Shown here in pieces: positions 9,293-20,814 of a DNA stretch of 64,000 bases. The stretch spans positions 50,761 to 114,760 of the forward strand of contig UBZM01000032.1 of assembly GCA_900470095.1 (NCBI GenBank), read 5' to 3'. The notes under the pieces are model-generated. The model was not told the origin of the DNA. It did not search any database and saw only the letters and a program-made list of their open reading frames with translations. The DNA is from Hyphomicrobiales bacterium. Its GTDB lineage: Bacteria > Pseudomonadota > Alphaproteobacteria > Rhizobiales > Beijerinckiaceae. The first letter of the stretch is position 1. Every line of letters starts with the position of its first letter. Both the position numbers and the translations under genes were made by a program.

Positions 9293-10639
9293 ATGACGAC
9301 GCTCGCTTCCTCACCCGGTCCCGCTCCGTTGCGCGTTGGTGTCGCCGGCCTTGGCACGGTCGGCGCTTCGGTGCTGCGCATCCTCAACCGCCAGGAAAAC
9401 GCCATTGCGGCCCGCTGCGGCCGCGCCGTGCGTGTGACGGCCGTTTCGGCCCGCGACCGAACCCGTGATCGCGGCATCGATCTCACCGGCTACACCTGGT
9501 TCGACGATCCGGTCGAACTGGCGCGCTCTTCGCAGATCGATTGCTTCGTCGAGCTCGTCGGCGGTTCGGACGGGGTCGCCAAGGCTGCGGTCGAGGCCGC
9601 TCTGTCCTCCGGCAAATCGGTCGTGACGGCCAACAAGGCGCTGCTCGCGCATCACGGCATCGCGCTGGCCGCACTCGCTGAAGAGAAGGGTGTGGCGCTT
9701 GCGTTCGAAGCCTCCTCCGCCGGCGGTATTCCGGTGGTCAAGACGCTGCGCGAGGCGCTCTCCGGGAACAATGTCTCGCGGCTCTATGGCATCCTCAACG
9801 GCACCTGCAATTACATCCTTTCGCGCATGGAGCTGGAGGGGCTGACCTTCGAGGCCTGCCTCAAGGATGCCCAGCGTCTCGGCTATGCCGAGGCCGACCC
9901 GACCTTCGATGTCGAAGGCTACGACACAGCCCATAAGCTTGCCATTCTGACCAGCCTCGCATTCGGGGTGAAGATCGACGCCGAAGCGATTCATGTCGAA
10001 GGTATTTCCTCGATCGCGCCGCTCGATCTCAAGATGGCCGACGAACTCGGCTACCGCATCAAGCTGCTCGGTGTCGCCGAGCGCACCCGCACCGGCATCG
10101 AGCAGCGCGTGCACCCGACGATGGTGCCGAAATCCTCCGCCATCGCGCAGGTCATGGGCGTCACCAATGCGGTGACGATCGATGCCGACGCAGTCCGCGA
10201 ACTGACCCTGGTCGGCCCCGGCGCCGGTGGCGATCCCACCGCGTCTGCCGTCGTCGCCGATATTACCGATGTCGCGAGCGGCACCTCGGGCTTGCCCTTC
10301 GGCCTGCCCGTCTCCCGGCTCGAGCAGCCGGCGCGCGCGCCGATGCAGCGCCATGAAGGCGGCTATTACATCCGTCTCGCGGTTGCGGATCGGCCGGGTG
10401 CCGCTGCCGCCATCGCCACCCGCATGGCGCAGGCCGATATCTCGCTTGAGAGCATCGTCCAGCATCGCTCGGAAGCCGCCGCCACCCGGGACCCGACCGG
10501 TCGTTCCGGGGCGCCGGTGCCGGTCGTGCTCATCACCTACGCCACCAGCGAGTCGGCGATCCGCGACGCGCTCGAAAAGGTCACCGCCGACGGTCACATT
10601 GCTGAACCGCCGCAGGTGATAAGGATTGAACGGGAATAG
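9293..10639 (+). CDS. hom: Homoserine dehydrogenase
   Basis: Reduces aspartate semialdehyde to homoserine, the branch point to threonine and methionine. From the ATG at 9293 it is 448 residues; an earlier in-frame start at 9191 would add 34 residues with no family resemblance. The nucleotide motif GLGTVG is at 19-24, the catalytic region carries NKALLA, SSAGGIPVV, LNGTCNYIL and DPTFDVEGYDTAHK, and the C-terminal 90 residues form an ACT domain (YYIRLAVADRPGAAA) for allosteric control by threonine. It is upstream of glpX in the order seen in rhizobia. Confidence 0.96.
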   Translation: MTTLASSPGPAPLRVGVAGLGTVGASVLRILNRQENAIAARCGRAVRVTAVSARDRTRDRGIDLTGYTWFDDPVELARSSQIDCFVELVGGSDGVAKAAVEAALSSGKSVVTANKALLAHHGIALAALAEEKGVALAFEASSAGGIPVVKTLREALSGNNVSRLYGILNGTCNYILSRMELEGLTFEACLKDAQRLGYAEADPTFDVEGYDTAHKLAILTSLAFGVKIDAEAIHVEGISSIAPLDLKMADELGYRIKLLGVAERTRTGIEQRVHPTMVPKSSAIAQVMGVTNAVTIDADAVRELTLVGPGAGGDPTASAVVADITDVASGTSGLPFGLPVSRLEQPARAPMQRHEGGYYIRLAVADRPGAAAAIATRMAQADISLESIVQHRSEAAATRDPTGRSGAPVPVVLITYATSESAIRDALEKVTADGHIAEPPQVIRIERE

Positions 10640-10701
10640 GCTTCGGCGCCTGCGTCTCCGACCTGCCGATTGCCGACTGCTGAATAGTTCGAGGGAGCCT
10701 C

Positions 10702-11697
10702 ATGTCCGAACTCACCATCGCCTCATCCCATATCATCGAGCGCTATCTCTCGATGGAACTGGTCCGCGTCACCGAGCGCGCAGCGGTCTCCGCGGCGCGC
10801 CTGCGCGGCCATGGCAATGAGAAGGCGGCCGACCAGGCAGCGGTCGATGCCATGCGCCGCGAACTCAACCGCCTGCCCATCGATGGCGAGATCGTCATCG
10901 GCGAGGGCGAGCGCGACGAAGCCCCGATGCTCTTCATCGGCGAGAAGGTCGGCAACCGCCACGGGCCCAAGGTCCACATCGCCGTCGACCCGCTCGAAGG
11001 CACGACGCTTTGCGCCAAGGACATGCCCGGCGCCATCGCCGTCATGGCCATGGCTGAAGCCGGCAAGCTGCTCTATGCGCCCGACGTCTACATGGACAAG
11101 ATCGCAATCGGCCCCGGCTATGCGCAGGGCGTCATCGATCTCGACGCATCTCCGACCGACAACATCCATGCGCTCGCCAAGGCCAAGGGCGTAAAGCCGC
11201 ACGAGATCAGCGCCCTGGTCATGGACCGTCCGCGCCACGCCAAGCTGATCGAGGAGATCCGCAAGACGGGTGCCTCGATCCGCCTGATCACCGATGGCGA
11301 CGTCGCCGGCGTGATCTTCTGCACCGAGCCTGCCAAGACCGGTATCGACATCTATATGGGCATTGGCGGCGCACCCGAAGGCGTGCTGGCTGCGGCCGCG
11401 CTGCGCTGCGTCGGCGGCCAGATGCAGGGCCGCCTGATCCTCGATACCGAGGAGAAGCGCAAGCGCGCCCATGGCATGGGCGTCCTCGATCCCAACAAGA
11501 AATACGACATGTCGGAAATGGCCTCGGGCGACGTCATCGTCTCTGCGACCGGTGTCACCGACGGCGGCATGCTGTCCGGCGTGAAGTTCGGCAAGGACGT
11601 GATCGAGACCGAGACCATCGTCTACCGCTCGATCACCGGCACCGTCCGCCGCATCTATGGCGAGCACCGCGAATTCGGCAAGTTCAAGCTCGATTGA
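10702..11697 (+). CDS. glpX: Class II fructose-1,6-bisphosphatase
   Basis: Hydrolyses fructose 1,6-bisphosphate to fructose 6-phosphate in gluconeogenesis, using Mn2+ or Mg2+. The 331-residue length fits GlpX. Recognisable parts are IGEGERDEAPMLFIGEKVG and VDPLEGTTLCA (metal-binding Asp/Glu cluster near residues 70-100), ITDGDVAG, and GIGGAPEGVLAAAAL. GAGGGAGC serves as ribosome site. It lies 62 bases after hom and is followed by a hairpin at 11740. Confidence 0.96.
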   Translation: MSELTIASSHIIERYLSMELVRVTERAAVSAARLRGHGNEKAADQAAVDAMRRELNRLPIDGEIVIGEGERDEAPMLFIGEKVGNRHGPKVHIAVDPLEGTTLCAKDMPGAIAVMAMAEAGKLLYAPDVYMDKIAIGPGYAQGVIDLDASPTDNIHALAKAKGVKPHEISALVMDRPRHAKLIEEIRKTGASIRLITDGDVAGVIFCTEPAKTGIDIYMGIGGAPEGVLAAAALRCVGGQMQGRLILDTEEKRKRAHGMGVLDPNKKYDMSEMASGDVIVSATGVTDGGMLSGVKFGKDVIETETIVYRSITGTVRRIYGEHREFGKFKLD

Positions 11698-11739
11698 GAC
11701 GGCGAGGCCGAGCGCCCCGCCAGGACAGGATTTCGAACG

Positions 11740-11762
11740 ACGGCCGGGCATGTCCCGGCCGT
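11740..11762 (+). terminator. Hairpin terminator after glpX
   Basis: ACGGCCGGG pairs with CCCGGCCGT across a short loop, then GTTGCTGTTC. The T tract is weak, but the place at the end of the hom-glpX unit fits. Confidence 0.55.
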
Positions 11763-11871
11763 TGCTGTTCGGGGGTAGTCTGGCGGCGCGGCGGGAGCAG
11801 GCTCGTCCTTGCAGGAACCGTGGCTGCATCGGCTTTCCCGAAAACCGCAATCCACTTTTCGGGCCGATGCC

Positions 11872-12765
11872 TCAGGACGCGATATCGAGGAAGCGCTGCA
11901 GCGTCGGCGAGCTGTTGGCCGCGCGCCAGACCAGGCCGGTTTCGATCTCCGGAGCGGAATCCTGCAGAGGCAGGTAATGCGCCCCGCGTCGGCGCAGGTT
12001 GGTCATCGATTGCGGCACCAGCGCGATGCCCATGCCGGCGGCGACGAGCCCGATGATCGTCTGCATCTGGATCGCCTCCTGATGGACGGTAAAGGGCGCG
12101 CCATGCTCGGCGAAGTAGCCCGACACGATGTCGTGGAATGCAGGCGCGATATGGCGCGGAAACAGGATGAGCGGCGCGGCCATGATCGCTTCGGCACGCA
12201 AGGTCTGCGCCGTGAAGCCCGGGCGGCGGGCCGCAATCCAGGCCTCCGGAACAGCGGCGACCAAGGGCTCGCGCAGGAGCGGGCGATAATTGAGCGTGGC
12301 CTGCAGGGCCTTGCGGTCCGGGGCGATGATCATCCCCGCATCGATCTCGTCGATCAGCACCGCCTCGATCTGGATGTCGCTGGTTGCCTCGCGCAGCGAG
12401 ACCGCGACACGAGGAAAACTCTGCCGGAACCGGCTGACCATCCCTGGCAGCACGCTGTAATCGGCCGTGCTGACGAAGGCGAGGCGCAGGCTGCCGAGTT
12501 CACCGCGCGCGAGGCGGCGGGCGGTTTCCGGCAACCCGGCGGCCTTGTCGAGAACGGCACGGGCGTGAGCAAGCCATTCCTGGCCAACGGGCGTCAGGGC
12601 GACGCTACGCTTCGTGCGCACGAAGAGCTGCACGCCCAATTCACTCTCCAGGGCCTGGATCGACTGGCTCAGGGGCGGTTGCGTCATACCCAGGCGCTCG
12701 GCAGCCCGGCCGAAATGCAGCTCTTCTGCAACGGAGAGGAAATGGCGGAGCTGACGGAGGTCCAT
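11872..12765 (-). CDS. LysR-family transcriptional regulator, divergent to ilvD
   Basis: 297 residues: an N-terminal winged helix (MDLRQLRHFLSVAEELHFGRAAERLGMTQPPLSQ, positions 1-34 carrying the conserved AAERL-TQPPLSQ core) and a C-terminal periplasmic-binding-protein-like effector domain. LysR genes usually control the divergent neighbour, here a dihydroxy-acid dehydratase, and a 33-base imperfect palindrome lies between the two starts. The inducer cannot be inferred from sequence; a branched-chain intermediate or a sugar acid are the natural candidates. Confidence 0.92.
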   Translation of the reverse strand: MDLRQLRHFLSVAEELHFGRAAERLGMTQPPLSQSIQALESELGVQLFVRTKRSVALTPVGQEWLAHARAVLDKAAGLPETARRLARGELGSLRLAFVSTADYSVLPGMVSRFRQSFPRVAVSLREATSDIQIEAVLIDEIDAGMIIAPDRKALQATLNYRPLLREPLVAAVPEAWIAARRPGFTAQTLRAEAIMAAPLILFPRHIAPAFHDIVSGYFAEHGAPFTVHQEAIQMQTIIGLVAAGMGIALVPQSMTNLRRRGAHYLPLQDSAPEIETGLVWRAANSSPTLQRFLDIAS

Positions 12766-12790
12766 CGGATCTTCTAATATGCTCTGCGAC

Positions 12791-12823
12791 CTAATGGCGA
12801 TAGAAAAGTATATTTCTCATTAG
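12791..12823. promoter_or_regulatory. Candidate LysR operator between lysR and ilvD
   Basis: The outer arms CTAATG (12791-12796) and CATTAG (12818-12823) are exact inverted repeats, with AGAAA and TTTCT as inner arms. The palindrome is AT-rich within a GC-rich region, centred some 42 bases from the lysR start and 73 from ilvD, which suits a LysR-type binding site controlling both genes. Confidence 0.6.
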
Positions 12824-12879
12824 ATTGGAGTGGCTCTAAAACGTCCTCACCACGTCTGACTGCCGCCGACCGGGAGCAC

Positions 12880-14559
12880 ATGCCCATGCCCTTCAATGAA
12901 CGTTCCAAGAATATCACCCAGGGCATCGCCCGCTCGCCGAACCGCGCGATGTATTACGCGCTGGGTTACGAGAAGGCGGATTTCGACAAGCCGATGATCG
13001 GCATCGCCAACGGGCATTCGACGATCACGCCCTGCAATGCCGGCCTGCAGCCGCTGGCGGACGCCGCGATCACAGCGATCAAGGCCGCGGGCGGCAATCC
13101 GCAGGTCTTCGGCACGCCGACAATCTCGGACGGAATGTCGATGGGCACCGAGGGCATGAAATACTCCCTGGTCTCCCGCGAGGTCATTGCCGATTGCGTC
13201 GAGACCTCGGTGCAGGGCCAGTGGATGGACGGCGTGCTCGTCCTCGGTGGCTGCGACAAGAACATGCCGGGCGGCATGATCGGCATTCTGCGTGCCAATG
13301 CGCCGGCGATCTATGTCTATGGCGGCACCATCAAGCCGGGAAAATGGAAGGGTGAGGATCTGTCGATCGTCTCGGCCTTCGAAGCGGTTGGCGCCTTCAT
13401 GGCCGGCAAGATGAGCCGGGAGGACTTTGACGGGATCGAGCGCAACGCCTGCCCGACGACCGGCTCCTGCGGCGGAATGTATACCGCAAACACCATGAGC
13501 TCTTCGTTCGAAGCGCTCGGCATGTCGCTGCTCTATTCCTCGAACATGGCCAATCCCGATCAGGAGAAGGTCGACAGCACCGCTGAATCGGCCCGTGTTC
13601 TGGTCGAGGCGGTGAAGAAGGGCATCAAGCCGCGCGATATCGTCACCCGCAAGTCGATCGAGAATGCGGTTGCGTTGATCATGGCGACCGGCGGTTCGAC
13701 CAATGCCGTGCTGCATTATCTTGCCATCGCCCACGCCGCCGAGGTGGAGTGGACGCTGGACGATTTCGAGCGCATTCGCCGCAAGGTTCCGGTGATCTGC
13801 GACCTTAAGCCCTCCGGCAAATACATGGCTGTCGATCTGCATCAGGCCGGCGGTGTCCCGCAGGTGCTGAAGGTCCTGCTCAATGCCGGCCTTCTGCATG
13901 GCGATTGCCTGACCATCACCGGCCGCACCATGGCGGAAGAGCTGGAGCATGTCCCGGATGTGCCGGGAGCCTCGCAGGAGGTGATCCGCCCGGTCAGCGG
14001 GGCACTCTACAAGGAAGGCCACCTCGCCATCCTCAGGGGCAACCTCGCGGAGGGAGGAGCGGTTGCAAAGATCTCGGGTCTGAAGAGCCCCGTCATCAGC
14101 GGTCCGGCTCGGGTGTTCGAGGACGAACAATCGGCGATGGAGGCGATCCTCTCCGACAAGATCCGCCCCGGCGATGTCCTGGTCCTGCGCTATCTCGGGC
14201 CGAAGGGCGGGCCGGGCATGCCTGAAATGCTGGCTCCGACCTCGGCGATCATCGGCCGCGGCCTCGGCGACAGCGTCGGCCTGATCACGGATGGCCGCTT
14301 CTCCGGCGGCACCTGGGGCATGGTCGTCGGCCATGTCACGCCGGAGGCGTTCGAGGGCGGCACGATCGCACTCGTGCACGAAGGCGACCAGATCACGATC
14401 GACGCTCACAAGCTGCTGCTGCAGCTCGATGTCGACGCGGCCGAGATCGAACGCAGGCGGTCTGCCTGGACGCAGCCGGAGCCCCGCTACAAGCGCGGTG
14501 TGCTGGCAAAGTACTCGGCGCTCGCACGCTCCGCCAGCGAAGGCGCAGTGACGGGGTAA
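12880..14559 (+). CDS. ilvD: Dihydroxy-acid dehydratase
   Basis: Dehydrates 2,3-dihydroxy-isovalerate and its isoleucine counterpart to 2-keto acids in branched-chain amino acid synthesis; an iron-sulfur enzyme. 559 residues. The three cluster cysteines appear in [18 protein letters not shown] and [16 protein letters not shown]. IlvD/Edd family members acting on sugar acids are close in sequence, and the private divergent LysR regulator is unusual for a biosynthetic ilvD, so a sugar-acid dehydratase role is a possible alternative. An in-frame second ATG lies two codons downstream. Confidence 0.92.
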   Translation: MPMPFNERSKNITQGIARSPNRAMYYALGYEKADFDKPMIGIANGHSTITPCNAGLQPLADAAITAIKAAGGNPQVFGTPTISDGMSMGTEGMKYSLVSREVIADCVETSVQGQWMDGVLVLGGCDKNMPGGMIGILRANAPAIYVYGGTIKPGKWKGEDLSIVSAFEAVGAFMAGKMSREDFDGIERNACPTTGSCGGMYTANTMSSSFEALGMSLLYSSNMANPDQEKVDSTAESARVLVEAVKKGIKPRDIVTRKSIENAVALIMATGGSTNAVLHYLAIAHAAEVEWTLDDFERIRRKVPVICDLKPSGKYMAVDLHQAGGVPQVLKVLLNAGLLHGDCLTITGRTMAEELEHVPDVPGASQEVIRPVSGALYKEGHLAILRGNLAEGGAVAKISGLKSPVISGPARVFEDEQSAMEAILSDKIRPGDVLVLRYLGPKGGPGMPEMLAPTSAIIGRGLGDSVGLITDGRFSGGTWGMVVGHVTPEAFEGGTIALVHEGDQITIDAHKLLLQLDVDAAEIERRRSAWTQPEPRYKRGVLAKYSALARSASEGAVTG

Positions 14560-14587
14560 TGCCGAAGAGGATTTAACGCCTTTGATA

Positions 14588-14614
14588 ATGGCCGGGCTCG
14601 TCCCGGCCATTTTT
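14588..14614 (+). terminator. Rho-independent terminator after ilvD
   Basis: ATGGCCGGG and CCCGGCCAT form a nine-base perfect stem with loop CTCGT, followed directly by TTTTT. Confidence 0.88.
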
Positions 14615-14728
14615 CATTCGGCCTGCTCGCTGCGACAAGCGCAATCGCTGAAACGTGTGCCGCCTGCGGGATCCCGGGGCACCTCTTTCGCGCTATGATT
14701 GTGGTGTGTTCCGTCGCGGGAGCGTGCC

Positions 14729-15280
14729 ATGCGCCACATCCTACTTCTTGCGGCTTCAGTTCTTCCCCTCGTCACGGTTGCTGTCGACGATGCCTCGGCC
14801 CAGGGACGCTACCGCGGAGGGGGCTTTCACGCTGGCGGCTGGCATGGCGGCATGCGCGCCGGCGGTTGGTACGGGCGGGGCGTCGGGTTCCGACCGGGCG
14901 GCTTCGGATATCGCGGCGTCGGCTGGAGAGGCGGCTGGAACCGACCCTATATGCGGGCAGGGAACTGGGGCTGGCGTCGCGGCTGGGGCTACCCCGGTTA
15001 CGGCTATGGCTGGGGTGCAGCCGGGCTCGTCGCCGGTACGGCGATCGCGGCCTCGGCCGCCTACCCCTATTACGGATACGACTATTCCTATCCCTACGAG
15101 TCTCCCTATGCCTACTCGTATAGCTACCCTGCCTATTCCACGCCGGTCTCGAGCGATGTCGGGGGCTATTGCGCGACGCCGGTCAGGACCTGCGCGCTGA
15201 TCGACCCGGGATTGGTCGGCACCGGCTGCTCCTGCCGGGTCGCCGGTGGCCGGGCCCGGGGAACCGTGATCGGTCCTTGA
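14729..15280 (+). CDS. Gly/Tyr/Trp-rich secreted protein
   Basis: 183 residues from the ATG at 14729, which has GGGAG six bases before it; an earlier in-frame start would add ten residues. A signal peptide ends near ASAQG (residue 25). Residues 25-85 are a low-complexity run of Gly, Arg, Trp, Tyr and His (GGGFHAGGWHGG and similar), then a short hydrophobic stretch (LVAGTAIAASAA) and a Tyr/Ser/Pro-rich repeat (YPYESPYAYSYSYP). The end has four cysteines (YCATPVRTC, GCSC). Similar proteins are common in Hyphomicrobiales and have no known function; an envelope or surface role is inferred. Confidence 0.75.
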   Translation: MRHILLLAASVLPLVTVAVDDASAQGRYRGGGFHAGGWHGGMRAGGWYGRGVGFRPGGFGYRGVGWRGGWNRPYMRAGNWGWRRGWGYPGYGYGWGAAGLVAGTAIAASAAYPYYGYDYSYPYESPYAYSYSYPAYSTPVSSDVGGYCATPVRTCALIDPGLVGTGCSCRVAGGRARGTVIGP

Positions 15281-15370
15281 GTGCAGCTGCGGCAGCGCGG
15301 GCCGCCGCAGGCGCTGGGCCGGCTTTGCGGCCCGTCTTCGATCTGTGCTTCTGAAACGGGAAGTCACCTG

Positions 15371-15440
15371 CCGGATTTTGTCCGGAGCCATGTGGCGGCA
15401 TCATCCAAAGCCGAACGTTGCGGTTCGGGATGATGCGGCC
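15371..15440. repeat. Two hairpins downstream of aspD
   Basis: A short hairpin CCGGA/TCCGG (15371-15385) is followed by a long one whose arms run 15394-15416 and 15423-15440, with one mismatch and a four-base bulge. It lies between the converging ends of the Gly-rich gene and aspD. Neither side has a clear T tract, so it may stabilise mRNA 3' ends rather than act as a classical terminator. Confidence 0.45.
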
Positions 15441-15463
15441 GATAGCTCACCGTCCGCTCGGGA

Positions 15464-17131
<1,668 letters not shown>

Positions 17132-18817
17132 TCAGGCAAAGGCGACGACGAGAGGACCTAGCAAGGTGAGGAAAACGTTCGCCAGCGCGTAGGTGATGGC
17201 GAAGGGCGTGGTCGGAATGGAGTTGCCGGCCTTGTCGAGCACCTCGCCAAAGGCGGGATTGGCGCTGCGCGAGCCGGAAAGGGCACCGGCAAAAATAGCC
17301 GTGTTGTCGTAGCGAAGGATATAACGGCCAACCAGCATGGTGATGATCAGCGGCAGGATCGTCACGATGACGCCTGCGATGAAGATCGAGACGCCACTTT
17401 GCACGATCGTGCTGACCGCCTGCAGGCCGGATTGCAGACCGACGACCGCCACGAACCCGGCGAGGCCGAGATCCCGCAGCAGGGTCGAGGCCGGCGTCGG
17501 CATGTTGCCGACCGTCAGGTTGCGGCTGCGATACCAGCCGAAGGCGAGGCCGGAGAGCAGGGCGCCACCACCGCTGCCAAGCGTCAGCGGGATCGAGCCG
17601 ATGCGAACGACCAGAAGACCGATCAGCAGGCCGACGACGAGGCCGAAGCCGTGGAAGACGAAATCCGTCTTGTCGCTGGGCAGGATGATGCTGCCGACGA
17701 TCCGTGCCATCCGCTGCACATCGTCCGACGTGCCGTAGAGGGTGACGACGTCGCCGGGCTCGATCATCGAGTCCGGCTTCAGCACGATCGGCTTGCCGGC
17801 CCGCTTGACCTCGATGACATAGATGCCGTGGCGGAGCTGCCCCGCGGTCGCCGCATTGATTTCGGCAACTGTCTTGCGCACGAAATCGGGATTGGTGATC
17901 GCGACGTCGCGCGTGACGACGATGACATCCATGCCTTCCGAGGATTGCAGCTCAGGGCCCAGCTTCGGAGCCAGCCCGACAACGCCGACCCGTCGGCCGA
18001 TGACGAGGACGATGTCGCCGGCCGTCAGCTGCAATGAAGGCTGTACCGCAATCAGGGCGCCGCCACGCTTGACCCGTTCGATGCTGACGGGGGAGGGGGC
18101 GCTCGCCTCCAGGTCTTCGACGGTCTTGCCGGCTCCGGCCTCGATGCGGAAGATGCGTCCGACGAGATCGGGAGCGGCGGCATGTTCGCCGGCTCCATAG
18201 ATCTTGGCGCCGGCCAGAAGTTCGGTCTCGGCCTTGATCGCATCGTCGCGGATGGTGCGCCCCATCAACCAGGGCAGGACGTTGACGCAGACGATGATCG
18301 CGCCGAACGAGCCGAAGATGTAGGTGACGGCGTAGCCGACCGCGACATTGCCTTGCAGCCGCTGCACCTCCTCCGCTGCGAGGCCGAGCTTGCCGATGGC
18401 GGCGCTCGCGGTGCCGATGATGGCGGATTGGGTCAGGCCACCGGCCGCGATACCGGCGGCGAGGCCCTTGTCCAGCCCCATCACCCGCGCCAGCACGACG
18501 ACGGTCGCCAGGCCGCTGAGGGCGAGGACCGCCGCCATGACGATCTCGCGGATCGATTGGCGGCCGAGCGAGCGGAAGAATTGCGGCCCGCTCTCGAAAC
18601 CGACCGCGTAGATGAACAGAGCGAAGAGGACCGATTTGATGCCGTTGTCGATGGAGACACCGACCTGGCTGATCACCACGGCCACAAGCAGCGAACCGGC
18701 GACGCCGCCGAGCTGGAATTTCCCGAACTGGAACTTGCCGACCCAGTATCCGATCGCGAGCGACAAGAAGAGCGCGATCTCGGGGGATTGGTTCAGGACA
18801 GAGTGAACCCAGGACAC
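17132..18817 (-). CDS. aspT: Aspartate:alanine antiporter
   Basis: A 561-residue inner membrane exchanger of the AAE family (YidE/YbjL duplication). Two blocks of membrane helices (about 1-170 and 380-561) flank a cytoplasmic region with two TrkA-C-like domains (about 205-375). GGLTQSAIIGTASAAIG in the first half and GSRSANPAFGEVLDKAGN in the second are the paired motifs of the duplicated halves. It imports aspartate and exports alanine; with AspD this generates proton motive force. GGAGG lies before its start. The upstream 225 bases hold a CGCAGC/GCTGCG hairpin at 18860-18875 that would sit in the leader. Confidence 0.95.
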   Translation of the reverse strand: MSWVHSVLNQSPEIALFLSLAIGYWVGKFQFGKFQLGGVAGSLLVAVVISQVGVSIDNGIKSVLFALFIYAVGFESGPQFFRSLGRQSIREIVMAAVLALSGLATVVVLARVMGLDKGLAAGIAAGGLTQSAIIGTASAAIGKLGLAAEEVQRLQGNVAVGYAVTYIFGSFGAIIVCVNVLPWLMGRTIRDDAIKAETELLAGAKIYGAGEHAAAPDLVGRIFRIEAGAGKTVEDLEASAPSPVSIERVKRGGALIAVQPSLQLTAGDIVLVIGRRVGVVGLAPKLGPELQSSEGMDVIVVTRDVAITNPDFVRKTVAEINAATAGQLRHGIYVIEVKRAGKPIVLKPDSMIEPGDVVTLYGTSDDVQRMARIVGSIILPSDKTDFVFHGFGLVVGLLIGLLVVRIGSIPLTLGSGGGALLSGLAFGWYRSRNLTVGNMPTPASTLLRDLGLAGFVAVVGLQSGLQAVSTIVQSGVSIFIAGVIVTILPLIITMLVGRYILRYDNTAIFAGALSGSRSANPAFGEVLDKAGNSIPTTPFAITYALANVFLTLLGPLVVAFA

Positions 18818-19042
18818 GGAGCCTCCTTGGTATCGACAAAGTCTTCCGCTGAGGAACTTCGCAGCTTCGGCTGCGGTTGCAAGCTAAAAGTGCCAGAACA
18901 GCATGAGTGCGCCGCATCTGACATATGTTTGCGGAACGGCATGTCTAAAATGCGATGAATGTCGCTGTTCTTCTCTCCTTTCTCCAAACTACGCCGGGAT
19001 GCCTCCGTCTTCCGTCGCTCAGGGCGAGGTCGCCGGCGATGC

Positions 19043-20698
19043 TCAGCGAACCCCGCGCGCAGCTTCCCGTCCGGCAGTTCTGCCTGAGAACAGGCAGCCG
19101 CCAAGGAAGGTCCCTTCGAGCGCGCGGTAGCCATGCAGCCCGCCACCGCCGAACCCGGCCGCCTCGCCAGCCGCATAGAGGCCTGCCAAGGGCGCTCCAT
19201 CGTCTCCCAGCACGCACGAGGACAGGTCGGTCAGCAGCCCACCCAGCGATTTGCGCGTCAGGATGTTGAGGCGCACCGCGATCAATGGGCCATGCCCCGG
19301 ATCGAGGATGCGGTGTGGCCTCGCCGTTCGGATCAATCGGTCTCCGATATAGGCGCGTGCGCCGCGCAGCGCGGTCAATTGCAGATCTTTGCCGAAGGCG
19401 CTGTCGGCCTCGCGATCGCGCGCTTCGATCTCCGCGCGCAGTTTGGTTTCGTCGATCAGGTTATCGCCGGTCAACGCATTCATGCGGGCGACGAGGCGTG
19501 AAAGCTCGGCTTCGACGATGAAGTCCTCGCCCTTGTCCATGAACGCCTGAACCGGGCCTGGAATGCCGGCCGTGGCGCGTTCGATCACCTTGCGCCAGCT
19601 CTTGCCGGTGAGGTCAGGATTCTGTTCCGAGCCCGAGAGCGCGAACTCCTTGGCAATGATGCTCCGGTCGAGCACGAACCAGGAGTAATCGAAGCCAGTC
19701 TTGATGATGTGTTCGAGCGTTCCGAGCGTGTCGAAGCCGGGAAAGAGCGGCACGGGCAAGCGGTTGCCGCGCGCGTCGAACCAGAACGGGGAGGGGCCGG
19801 GCAGGATGCGGATGCCGTGCTTCGGCCAGATCGGACTCCAGTTCTGGATGCCTTCGACATAGTGCCACATCCGGTCGCCATTGATCAGGCGCGCGCCGGC
19901 CGCTTCCGTGATCCCAAGCATCTTGCCATCGACATGCTCGGGTACCCCCGACAGCAGGCGCTTCGGCGGCGCGCCCAGTCGCGAGGGCCAGCGTCGCCGC
20001 ACCAAGTCATGATTGCCGCCGATGCCGCCTGAACAGACGATCACGGCCTGGGCCTTCAGCGCGAATTGGCCCACGACGCTGCGGGAACTTGCCTCTCCGC
20101 GTCTGACCCCGCTCGCCTCGAGGATTTCGCCTTCGACGCCCTCGATCGCGCCTGCACTTTTCGTCAGTCCGGTGACGCGATGCCGGAAGCGCAGCGAAAC
20201 CAGCCCGTTTGCGGCGGCCTCGCGCACGCGTCTCAGGAAGGGTTCGAGCAGGCCGGGGCCGGTGCCCCAGGTGACGTGGAAGCGCGGTACCGAATTGCCA
20301 TGCCCGGTTGCGAGATAGCCGCCGCGCTCGGCCCAGCCGACGATGGGAAACCAGCGTATGCCCTGGCCGTGCAGCCAGCTGCGTTTCTCGCCGGCGGCGA
20401 AATCGACATAGGCCTTTGCCCAACGGCGCGGCCACTCATCCTCCTCGCGGTCGAACCCGGCCGAGCCGAACCAATCCTGCAATGCAAGCTCGCGCGTGTC
20501 GCGGATCCGCAGCCGGCGCTGCTCCGGCGAATCGACCAGGAACAGCCCGCCAAAGGACCAGAAGGCCTGTCCGCCGAGCGACTGTTCCGGCTCCTGGTCG
20601 AGCAGGATGACCTTGCGGCCGGCATCGGCCAGCTCTGCCGTGGCGACGAGGCCGGCGAGGCCCGCCCCTATGACGATGGCATCTGCATCGAGCGGCAT
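19043..20698 (-). CDS. FAD-binding dehydrogenase (ketosteroid-dehydrogenase-like flavoprotein)
   Basis: 551 residues. The FAD-binding Rossmann motif VIGAGLAGLVATAELA lies at 9-24 with an acidic end at LLDQEP, and the C-terminus closes with GLYAAGEAAGFGGGGLHGYRALEGTFLGGCLFSG, a Gly-rich flavin-binding segment (residues about 505-538). This matches the group of FAD-binding dehydrogenases related to fumarate reductase and 3-ketosteroid delta-1-dehydrogenase; the substrate is unknown. It sits upstream of aspT on the same strand but 225 bases away, so a separate unit is likely. It is divergent from recJ. Confidence 0.85.
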   Translation of the reverse strand: MPLDADAIVIGAGLAGLVATAELADAGRKVILLDQEPEQSLGGQAFWSFGGLFLVDSPEQRRLRIRDTRELALQDWFGSAGFDREEDEWPRRWAKAYVDFAAGEKRSWLHGQGIRWFPIVGWAERGGYLATGHGNSVPRFHVTWGTGPGLLEPFLRRVREAAANGLVSLRFRHRVTGLTKSAGAIEGVEGEILEASGVRRGEASSRSVVGQFALKAQAVIVCSGGIGGNHDLVRRRWPSRLGAPPKRLLSGVPEHVDGKMLGITEAAGARLINGDRMWHYVEGIQNWSPIWPKHGIRILPGPSPFWFDARGNRLPVPLFPGFDTLGTLEHIIKTGFDYSWFVLDRSIIAKEFALSGSEQNPDLTGKSWRKVIERATAGIPGPVQAFMDKGEDFIVEAELSRLVARMNALTGDNLIDETKLRAEIEARDREADSAFGKDLQLTALRGARAYIGDRLIRTARPHRILDPGHGPLIAVRLNILTRKSLGGLLTDLSSCVLGDDGAPLAGLYAAGEAAGFGGGGLHGYRALEGTFLGGCLFSGRTAGREAARGVR

Positions 20699-20814
20699 GA
20701 TCAGCCCCTTCGCCGGGCCATTTCGCCCGCAACCACTATGGCCATGCCGTCTGCGGCGACAAGGCGGCCCGGACCAGGTTGACGAATGGCCCGGGCTGCG
20801 CGAACCCCTTGGGC

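Noticed and set aside
12847..14610. A 587-codon minus-strand frame opposite ilvD
   Set aside because: Antisense shadow; ilvD carries the conserved cysteines on the plus strand.
18880..18910. Possible sigma54 promoter (TGGCAC ... TTGC) upstream of aspT
   Set aside because: Spacing between the GG and GC elements is two bases too long, so it does not fit the strict sigma54 consensus.
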